From JBFMGD01 sp040751775 (GTDB taxonomy: Bacteria > Bacillota > Dethiobacteria > DTU022), in assembly GCA_040751775.1 (NCBI GenBank), contig JBFMGD010000036.1:1-28016 (forward strand): 28,016 nt of DNA, in the 5' to 3' direction. Under the pieces are notes generated by a model. It worked only from the letters and a program-made list of their open reading frames with translations, was not told the origin of the DNA and searched no databases. Position numbers and translations under genes: made by a program. Positions 7,345-13,470 of this stretch are shown here, piece after piece (the stretch's first letter is position 1; every line of letters begins with the position of its first letter).

Positions 7345-9411
7345 GAGCACCTTTTTCAGCAGCGCGCTTAGCTCTTTAATCCGGTATGGTTTATTGATAA
7401 AACCGGAGAAACCGTAGTCTTTGTAGTTGGCGACTACAGGGTCATTGGAGTAGCCGCTGGAAACGATCGCTTTCACGGCGGGATTTAGTTGCCGCAGCAG
7501 TTCGACTGCTTCTTTGCCGCCGATCCCTCCCGGAACGGTTAAATCCATGATCACAATATCATAAGCCGATCCGGATCCCGCGGCACTCGCTTCCCGGTAG
7601 AGACGTACCGCTTCCGCACCGTCGCGGGAATATGATACCCGGTAACCTAGGTATCCCAGCATATCGCCGCAGGCCTTGAGGACCAGCTCATCATCGTCCA
7701 TAACCAGAACGCGTCCTTGGCCAAAAAAGAGTTCTTCATTCTCTTCCCGGGCCTCCGGGCAGGGATTAGTTGAAGCAGGCAGGTAAATGTAAAATGTTGT
7801 CCCGTCGCCGGGTTTCGATTCTACCCGGATCAGGCCGCCGTGACTTTGGATAATCGTATAGGCTGTCGCGAGGCCGAGGCCGCTTCCCATCGGCTTGGTG
7901 GAGTAGAAAGGATCGAAAATCTTACCCAGTTGATCGGCCGGAATGCCGGTTCCTTGATCGGTAATCGTAATGCGAACATATTCACCTTCGGGCAGGGGCA
8001 GCCCGTTTTCCTTTAAATCATAGCCTAAAGTAACATTTGCCGCATTCAGTTCGATTTTTCCACCATCCGGCATGGCCTGGACGGCGTTGATCAGAATATT
8101 GTTGATTACCTGGCCGATTTGCACTTCATCTGCTTCGACCGGCAACAGGTTGTCGTTCACCCGGGTTTCATAAGTTACCGCTGATCCGCTTAAAGCAAAT
8201 CCGGCTGTATCGAGCAGCAGCTTCCGTAGGTGAACGGTATCCCTGACCGGAGCACCGCCTTTGGCAAAAATGAACAGTTTGCGGGTCAACTCCCGGGCGC
8301 CTAAAACCGCCTTCTCAATATGTTCCAGGTTACCGGCAATTCTCTCATCGCGGCTCCGCATCTTGATCAGTGAGATATTGCCCAACATTACCGCCATAAA
8401 ATTGTTGAAATCGTGCGCGATACCGCCGGCCAGGAGACCGAGCGATTCCAGTTTATCCGCTCTCAGGATTTCTTCAGCCATCTGCTTCTGCTTTGTAACA
8501 TCGTCCACGGTCAGCACAACCTGTTCAATACGGCCGGCCGGACTGAAGATTGGCGCGCCGCTGATGGAGATGTGGGCAGTCCTTCCCTCGGCGTTGGTTA
8601 CGGTTCCCGGGTAATTGTAAACCGGTTCCCGTAACACAAGAACTTTTTGGAAGACCTCTTCCGGGCAACCGGAAAGACTCGCTTCCGTCCCGGTCATTAC
8701 ATGGTTTAAGGTTTTCTGCAGTGCAGCAAACCTTAAACCGAGAATCTGTTCGACCCGGGCGTTGGCATAGACAATTTCACGGCTACGATTCATGACCATG
8801 ATCCCTGCCGGGCTGGTATCCATCATCCGCGCGATCAGGTCGCGCTCCTGCCGCATCCGTTCCGCGGTTTCTTTTTCCAACCCCATGATCCCGCCCAAAA
8901 ACCAGGCCAGGAGGAAAAAAATACCGCCGAGAACCAGGGCCGCTTCAAACGCTCCTACAGCCCGGTTCTCGGCTAAATTCATCCCTCCGGACAGCCAAAA
9001 AGTGGCTGTCACAGCAGCCCCGGCAAAGGCTGTTCCCCAGCGTTGTCCGAGTGTGATGGAGGAAAGCACAACCGGCAGCAGGTAGATGGAGCCAAAAAGC
9101 CACATGTGTTCATGATGGGAGTAGGCAAATACTAACGTGATTACGGCGAATAGGACCGTGTGCTTGGCTATATTCCAGGCCAGCATAACACGGCGCGAGA
9201 ATTCCCTTTGCAAAAAACGATAATCGAGCATGATAAAAAGGGCTGCTGGGAAAACTGTGCCGACTAGTAAAAATGCCGCGGCGCTGAGAGTAAATTTCTC
9301 CATTGATTTGCCGGTAATTAAGATGATGATTGCGACAAGGTAAGCCAGAATGTGTGAACTCAAGGATAACTCTGCCAGATTATCTTTTCGCTTTTTGCTC
9401 CATTCTGTCAT
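7342..9411 (-). CDS. Membrane-bound PAS hybrid histidine kinase with C-terminal receiver domain
   Basis: A 689-residue sensor kinase. Residues about 20-178 contain roughly six transmembrane helices, about 190-305 form a PAS domain, and 310-385 form the HisKA dimerisation domain with phospho-acceptor H333 in GGIAHDFNN. The ATPase has N-box residues N437, N438 and N442, a DQGTGIP box near 485-491, a FDPFYSTK box and GSGLGLAT at 509-516. After a linker, the receiver domain (about 566-689) has acidic D573-D575, phospho-acceptor D623 and K674. There is no DNA-binding output domain. It lies 40 bp downstream of agrD on the same strand, so it is a candidate receptor for the processed peptide, but its PAS/HisKA architecture is unlike the HPK10-type AgrC. 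The ATG start has AAGGGA about 10 nt upstream. Confidence 0.9.
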   Translation of the reverse strand: MTEWSKKRKDNLAELSLSSHILAYLVAIIILITGKSMEKFTLSAAAFLLVGTVFPAALFIMLDYRFLQREFSRRVMLAWNIAKHTVLFAVITLVFAYSHHEHMWLFGSIYLLPVVLSSITLGQRWGTAFAGAAVTATFWLSGGMNLAENRAVGAFEAALVLGGIFFLLAWFLGGIMGLEKETAERMRQERDLIARMMDTSPAGIMVMNRSREIVYANARVEQILGLRFAALQKTLNHVMTGTEASLSGCPEEVFQKVLVLREPVYNYPGTVTNAEGRTAHISISGAPIFSPAGRIEQVVLTVDDVTKQKQMAEEILRADKLESLGLLAGGIAHDFNNFMAVMLGNISLIKMRSRDERIAGNLEHIEKAVLGARELTRKLFIFAKGGAPVRDTVHLRKLLLDTAGFALSGSAVTYETRVNDNLLPVEADEVQIGQVINNILINAVQAMPDGGKIELNAANVTLGYDLKENGLPLPEGEYVRITITDQGTGIPADQLGKIFDPFYSTKPMGSGLGLATAYTIIQSHGGLIRVESKPGDGTTFYIYLPASTNPCPEAREENEELFFGQGRVLVMDDDELVLKACGDMLGYLGYRVSYSRDGAEAVRLYREASAAGSGSAYDIVIMDLTVPGGIGGKEAVELLRQLNPAVKAIVSSGYSNDPVVANYKDYGFSGFINKPYRIKELSALLKKVL

Positions 9412-9451
9412 CTATTTAGGTCCCTTTAACCTTAATCGTTCTGCATTTTTC

Positions 9452-9583
9452 CTACTTGCGCAGCTTTGCCGGTACTGTCGGTTCGTACGTAATCCAAATA
9501 GATGCAGAGGCGGCTGCTGCGCCGGCGATCATGGTCAGTAGGAAGGTAACCACTGCCGCCACCCGGATCAGCATTTTTTTCAT
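9452..9583 (-). CDS. agrD: AgrD-like cyclic autoinducer prepeptide with serine in place of cysteine
   Basis: A 43-codon reading frame. It starts with ATG at 9583-9581, is preceded by a perfect AAGGAGGTGA ribosome-binding site 6 nt away, and overlaps the agrB stop as ATGA. The peptide has the three AgrD parts: a basic hydrophobic leader (MKKMLIRVAAVV onward), a short central segment SASIWITYEP, and an acidic/proline tail PTVPAKLRK that matches the YEPxxPxxL pattern of clostridial AgrD peptides. There is no cysteine anywhere. S28 occupies the place where the ring-forming cysteine is expected, so the product would be a lactone rather than a thiolactone if it is cyclised. It would be cleaved by AgrB and exported. 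Mature ends cannot be fixed from sequence alone. Confidence 0.82.
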   Translation of the reverse strand: MKKMLIRVAAVVTFLLTMIAGAAAASASIWITYEPTVPAKLRK

Positions 9584-10227
9584 GGCTTTTCACCTCCTTT
9601 CTCGCAGGTTTGGCCGAGCTTGACCAGTTTTTGGTCAAGCCAACGGATAGAGCGGAAACCGGCCGGTGAAATCATGAATCCGCCGCAGGCCAGCCCGGTT
9701 GCCCCGGCCGCTGTTAAAATCTGCACCGGTTCGGTTCCGGTAAAGCCGAAGTAAAGAAAGCTCGCACCGATCAACAGAACAAGAATTAGAGCCTTCCGGC
9801 GCAGCCGGACGCGCCTGCCGGGATCATGCACCGGCCTTTCGCTGTTATTGGGCGCCCAGAGCCAAGCGGCCAGCAGGGTCCAGGCCGTGGCGGCGCCTAT
9901 CCAAAGGGCCGGCGGAAACAGGTAAACGGCAGCCGCGGTTGCCGGGAGCGCTGCCAGCAGGCCGAGGCAGTTTACAATGGTGCAGCGCCATAACGCCGTG
10001 CAGTGGGCGCCCCCGGCCAATGTGCGCAGCAATACCCAACTGCACAGCATAGCCAGGGTTTCCCATAAGCAACCAAGGGCAAGGCCGATCAACAGCATCA
10101 ACGCCAGGCCGATTGTGCCGGAGAGCAGGTACTCCAACCCGTAAGCCGCCACTTCCCGGTCTTCCGGCGGCAGGCCGGCAAGTTCACCCATCTTCTCGAC
10201 CAGGCCCTGTCCGATGTACCTAGGCAA
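9580..10227 (-). CDS. agrB: AgrB-family membrane endopeptidase (autoinducer processing)
   Basis: AgrB is the membrane cysteine protease that removes the AgrD C-terminal tail and forms the cyclic intermediate. This 215-residue protein has several hydrophobic segments. The active-site block LRTLAGGAHCTALWRC carries R68, G73, H75 and C82, a constant two-residue offset from the R70/G75/H77/C84 set of S. aureus AgrB, so the catalytic dyad is intact. The APNNSERPVHDP segment (about 125-136) matches the family's conserved cytoplasmic loop. The TTG start at 10227-10225 overlaps the upstream gene by 8 bp (TTGCCTAG); its ribosome-binding site (GAGAG) is weak, which suggests coupling. The stop overlaps agrD. 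Confidence 0.92.
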   Translation of the reverse strand: MPRYIGQGLVEKMGELAGLPPEDREVAAYGLEYLLSGTIGLALMLLIGLALGCLWETLAMLCSWVLLRTLAGGAHCTALWRCTIVNCLGLLAALPATAAAVYLFPPALWIGAATAWTLLAAWLWAPNNSERPVHDPGRRVRLRRKALILVLLIGASFLYFGFTGTEPVQILTAAGATGLACGGFMISPAGFRSIRWLDQKLVKLGQTCEKGGEKP

Positions 10228-10690
10228 GGTTACTCTCTCTCTTTACATGGTTTTTACGCCACCAGTCGATCACCAAGGCCGACAGAAACAGTAAAAAAAT
10301 ATGCGGCCAGGCATAGAGCATGTGCAAAGGAATGTTCTCGACTATATTTTCGAACGGCACAGCAGATAAAGAAGAGAAAAGAGACAGAAAAACTGTTTCG
10401 AGAACCGCAAGGATTAAACAGACAATCAGCGCGGTTAAAAGGCTCCGGCTGAACTGGAGTTTTAACCGCACACTGAGCAATACCGCCAGGATTATTATAA
10501 ATAATATGAAATGAATACCGAAGGAAAGGGGTATCAGGCGAACCAGGAAAACAGCCGCGGCTAAGAGTAAGCCGATCAGTAAAATGTTTTTTGCCTCCAA
10601 TCGACGGCTGGCCAAAACCATCGCCAGGCTGGTCACAGCGAGCGATTCCGGCATAGTTTGCAGTAGCCAAATCCATGGTGAAAGTTGCAT
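10220..10690 (-). CDS. Small five-helix membrane protein at the head of the agr-like operon
   Basis: This product of about 156 residues is almost entirely hydrophobic, with about five predicted transmembrane segments and a basic C-terminal end (WWRKNHVKRESN). I do not recognise a named family with certainty. Its size and its MPES...LIPLSFGIHF pattern recall the membrane sensor half of AgrC-type kinases without the kinase, but that is inference. The second ATG (10690-10688) is preferred over the one at 10699 because the CAGGG ribosome-binding site is 9 nt before it and directly abuts the first. It overlaps agrB by 8 bp and is followed by agrD and the hybrid kinase, so it probably takes part in sensing or exporting the peptide. 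Confidence 0.75.
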   Translation of the reverse strand: MQLSPWIWLLQTMPESLAVTSLAMVLASRRLEAKNILLIGLLLAAAVFLVRLIPLSFGIHFILFIIILAVLLSVRLKLQFSRSLLTALIVCLILAVLETVFLSLFSSLSAVPFENIVENIPLHMLYAWPHIFLLFLSALVIDWWRKNHVKRESNLA

Positions 10691-10736
10691 TTGATACATC
10701 CCTGTATTGATTAGTAATTACAAATTAATTAATTCG

Positions 10737-10765
10737 ACAGTATCCTGAAAAATCCCTTTTCTCAA
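10737..10765 (-). promoter_or_regulatory. Possible promoter of the agr-like operon
   Basis: On the minus strand TTGAGA (5/6 match to the -35 consensus) is followed after 17 nt by TACTGT, a poor -10 (3/6). It is placed about 47 nt before the first gene of the operon. The spacing is good and the -10 is weak, as might be expected of an activated promoter, but the call is tentative. Confidence 0.3.
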
Positions 10766-10809
10766 ATATTTCACAGTACAAGAATTTTCCTGCACTCAGT
10801 CCATCACCG

Positions 10810-10900
10810 CACATGCTCTTGTCTGGTAACACAGTATTAAAGTGAATCGAATACAATAATTCTAACCGTGCGTTAATGTGGCACTAAGCATGAGCATGTG
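10810..10900. repeat. Widely spaced 9-bp inverted repeat between the agr-like operon and fcl
   Basis: CACATGCTC at 10810-10818 is the exact reverse complement of GAGCATGTG at 10892-10900, with 73 nt between. It lies in the divergent intergenic stretch 10700-10956, where no gene is visible. It may be a pair of regulator half-sites or chance. A TACAAT -10-like hexamer for the plus strand (10852-10857) lies between the arms but has no convincing -35. Confidence 0.35.
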
Positions 10901-10956
10901 TCAGGTTTCGGGCAGTGGCTGAAACGGACGGTAAAGCCAGTGTTTGAGGTGAATAC

Positions 10957-11898
10957 GTGAACCAGAACCATAAAATCTATGTGGCCGGACACCGTGGGCT
11001 GGTGGGTTCAGCCCTAATCAGGCGATTAGAGCAGCTCGGATACCGGAAAATTATAACCCGCACTTCCCGGCAGCTGGATCTGCGGGACCAACAGCTTGTC
11101 AACCATTTCTTTCAGACGGAAAAGCCGGAATACCTGTTTCTGGCCGCGGCTAAAGTGGGCGGCATCTACGCCAACAACAGGTACCCGGGAGCGTATATTT
11201 ACGACAACCTGGCCATTCAGACTAACGTGATTCATGCCGCTTATAGGTACGGTGTCAAAAAGTTGCTGTTTATGGGCAGTTCCTGTATTTATCCCCGGCT
11301 AGCCCCCCAACCGCTGAAAGAGGAGTATTTGCTTAACGGTCCGCTTGAACCATCCAATGAGCCTTATGCCGTGGCTAAGATTGCCGGCATTAAGATGTGC
11401 GAAGCCTACAACAGGCAATACGGCACCGATTTCCTGGCGGTAATGCCCGCCAACCTCTACGGACCCTTTGATAATTTTGACCTGGAAAGCTCCCATGTGC
11501 TGCCCGCCCTGCTTCGTAAGATGCACGAAGCCAAACTAGCGGAAAAAGAAGAAGTGGTAATATGGGGCAGCGGCAAACCCCGGCGGGAATTTCTTCACGT
11601 CGATGACCTGGCCGACGCCTGTGTCTATTTGATGAATTACTATCACTCCGGAGACCTGGGATCATTAGTCAACATCGGCACCGGGGTAGATCTTACTATT
11701 CTGGAATTAGCTGAAACTATTAAAAATATCGTCGGCTATACCGGTAAACTGGTATTTGATCTCGGCAGACCGGACGGTACCCCCCGCAAGCTGCTGGATT
11801 TAACCCGCATCAACCGGTTGGGCTGGCAAGCCCGGATACCTTTGATGGAAGGAATTCGCCTCACATATGAGTGGTATAAAAGGGTCAGGGATATTTAA
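10957..11898 (+). CDS. fcl: GDP-L-fucose synthase (GDP-4-keto-6-deoxy-mannose epimerase/reductase)
   Basis: This NADPH-dependent short-chain dehydrogenase/reductase performs 3,5-epimerisation and 4-reduction of GDP-4-keto-6-deoxy-D-mannose to give GDP-L-fucose. The 313-residue protein has the nucleotide-binding GHRGLVG at residues 11-17, MGSSCIYP with S108 and C110, the Y137-x3-K141 catalytic pair, and H180 in the SSHVLPALLRK segment. These correspond with a one-residue offset to the E. coli S107/C109/Y136/K140/H179 set. The GTG start at 10957 has GAGGTGA 4-5 nt upstream. It ends 3 bp before the dehydratase gene that supplies its substrate. The order (fcl then gmd) is the reverse of the common arrangement. 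Confidence 0.95.
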   Translation: MNQNHKIYVAGHRGLVGSALIRRLEQLGYRKIITRTSRQLDLRDQQLVNHFFQTEKPEYLFLAAAKVGGIYANNRYPGAYIYDNLAIQTNVIHAAYRYGVKKLLFMGSSCIYPRLAPQPLKEEYLLNGPLEPSNEPYAVAKIAGIKMCEAYNRQYGTDFLAVMPANLYGPFDNFDLESSHVLPALLRKMHEAKLAEKEEVVIWGSGKPRREFLHVDDLADACVYLMNYYHSGDLGSLVNIGTGVDLTILELAETIKNIVGYTGKLVFDLGRPDGTPRKLLDLTRINRLGWQARIPLMEGIRLTYEWYKRVRDI

Positions 11899-11901
11899 AA
11901 A

Positions 11902-12975
11902 ATGAAGAATAACAGGGCGCTAATTACCGGTATTACCGGTCAAGATGGGAGTTACCTGGCCGAATATCTTCTAAAAAAAGATTATGAAGTACACGGCATC
12001 AAGCGGCGGGCATCCCTGTTTAATACGTCCCGGATTGATCACCTCTTCAACGACTCGCAGAAGAAAGACGTAAACTTTTTCTTGCATTACGGTGACCTGA
12101 CCGATTCTACCAATATAATCCGTGTGATCCAGGAGGTCCGGCCGGACGAACTTTATAACCTCGCGGCTCAAAGCCATGTCCAGGTATCTTTTGAAACAGC
12201 GGAATATACAGCCAACGCCGATGCCCTGGGCACGCTGCGTCTTTTGGAGGCGATTCGGATACTGAAGCTGACGGATAAGATTAAATTTTACCAGGCATCG
12301 ACCAGTGAGTTATTCGGGTCTACCCGGGAAACACCCCAAAAGGAGACCACTCCCTTTTGCCCCCGCAGCCCTTATGCTGCGGCCAAGCTTTACGCTTATT
12401 GGATCACGGTGAACTACCGGGAAGCATATAATCTATTTGGCTGCAACGGTATTTTATTTAATCATGAATCTCCGTTGCGCGGGGAGACTTTCGTTACCCG
12501 GAAGATTACACGGGCTGTGGCCGGGATTAAGTTGGGTTTGTTGGATAAACTCTCCTTGGGCAACCTCAACGCGAAACGGGACTGGGGTTATGCCGGTGAT
12601 TATGTAGAAGCGATGTGGTTGATGCTGCAGCAGGAAACACCGGCGGATTATGTAATCGCTACCGGCGAAGCCCACTCCGTGCGGGAGTTTGCGGCAATGG
12701 CTTTTGCCGAAGCGGGGATTGACATTGAATGGCAGGGTGCAGGGTTGGATGAAAAAGGAATTGATCAGGCTACCGGTAAAATAGTGGTCGAGGTGGATCC
12801 CAGGTACTTCCGCCCCACAGAAGTTGATTTACTGCTCGGTGATCCCGGTAAAGCCAAAGAAAAACTGGGCTGGCACCCGAAAGTTGGTTTTCCGGAGCTG
12901 GTCCGGATGATGGTGGCTGCGGATCTGGAAAAAACCCGGCGTGATCAGTTATACAACCAAAAGGTGACCCGGTAA
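11902..12975 (+). CDS. gmd: GDP-mannose 4,6-dehydratase
   Basis: Gmd converts GDP-D-mannose to GDP-4-keto-6-deoxy-D-mannose with a bound NADP(H), the first committed step to GDP-L-fucose, GDP-rhamnose and related sugars. The 357-residue protein has the usual family length. Visible landmarks are GITGQDGSYL at residues 10-19, T134 and E136 in STSELFG, the Y158-x3-K162 pair in SPYAAAK, and the HESPLRGETFVTRKI segment that is characteristic of Gmd. All sit two residues after the E. coli positions. The start at 11902 lies 3 bp after fcl and shares its transcript. It is followed by the remnant of a fucosyltransferase-like gene. Confidence 0.96.
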   Translation: MKNNRALITGITGQDGSYLAEYLLKKDYEVHGIKRRASLFNTSRIDHLFNDSQKKDVNFFLHYGDLTDSTNIIRVIQEVRPDELYNLAAQSHVQVSFETAEYTANADALGTLRLLEAIRILKLTDKIKFYQASTSELFGSTRETPQKETTPFCPRSPYAAAKLYAYWITVNYREAYNLFGCNGILFNHESPLRGETFVTRKITRAVAGIKLGLLDKLSLGNLNAKRDWGYAGDYVEAMWLMLQQETPADYVIATGEAHSVREFAAMAFAEAGIDIEWQGAGLDEKGIDQATGKIVVEVDPRYFRPTEVDLLLGDPGKAKEKLGWHPKVGFPELVRMMVAADLEKTRRDQLYNQKVTR

Positions 12976-13009
12976 ATGGATAATCAAGCCAGTGCAAGCA
13001 GGATTAACT

Positions 13010-13252
13010 GTGAATAATTCGCCCAACCCAACGATCACCATGAGCAACCTCGGAAAAAGAGGACGCTTTGGAAACCAGGTTTTTCAATACGCGTTGTTAA
13101 AGATTTACACTTCTGATTATTCCTTAGGGCTGGCAACAGGCCGCTGGGTCGGGCAGCTCCTGTTCGGCCATCAAGATCCGCCGGTGACGCAGGTTTTCCC
13201 CCGTTTGATGACTCGATTACCCTGGCGCTGGCCTGCTATTGTACAGATGTAA
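13010..13252 (+). pseudogene. Truncated GT11 (alpha-1,2-fucosyltransferase-like) N-terminal remnant
   Basis: A short frame starting at a GTG with AGGA 6 nt upstream encodes NNSPNPTITMSNLGKRGRFG and then NQVFQYALLKIY. The GRxGNQxFQYA motif is the N-terminal donor-binding signature of family 11 glycosyltransferases, and the following TGRWVGQLLFGHQDPP resembles the continuation in a GT11-like group. Family resemblance ends near 13195, after which the frame reads low-quality sequence to a TAA. A full enzyme needs around 270 or more residues, so this is a broken gene. It follows gmd by about 35 bp and would have used the GDP-fucose made by Gmd and Fcl. Confidence 0.65.
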
Positions 13253-13470
13253 AGCAATATGCCGCGCACGGAGCAATGATCCTTGAACGTTTTTTTGTAA
13301 ATCCCGCCACTCGCATGACGCCGCACTTACAATATGCCCAGGTCATACCTGGCAGAAACAAAAATCAGGGTGTTAGTGCCGGCATTATCGAAATGAAGGA
13401 TATCTATTACTACCTTGATGCCGTGCAACTGTTTATTATCCCGCCTCGGAATAGGGAAGCAGAACGCTGA
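13204..13470 (+). pseudogene. Alginate-lyase-family domain remnant
   Basis: In a different frame from the preceding remnant, the plus strand encodes FDDSITLALACYCTDVKQYA, then MILERFFVNPATRMTPHLQYA, with IIEMKDIYYYLDAVQLF later. The LALA-Y-T-D--YA, NPATRM-PHL-YAQ and D--Y-LDAV-L patterns are those of the alginate lyase (PF05426) fold used by polysaccharide lyases. No start codon or ribosome-binding site opens it, its upstream part is replaced by the GT11-like piece, and its downstream part is lost where the convergent ABC transporter gene begins (stop at 13436-13438). It therefore looks like an internal fragment of a former exopolysaccharide-modifying enzyme. The family call is from motif memory. 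Confidence 0.6.

Noticed and set aside
9432..9638. 68-codon minus-strand frame over the agrB/agrD junction
   Set aside because: It is out of frame with both real genes, has a composition unlike a protein, and lacks a ribosome-binding site. The agrD frame in the same place has a perfect one.
10895..10950. GTTTC/GAAAC hairpin followed by GGACGGTAAAGCC, faintly like a c-di-GMP-I riboswitch before fcl
   Set aside because: The essential GGGCAAACC block, the first hairpin and the tetraloop receptor are missing, and the spacing is wrong. The resemblance is limited to a few bases.
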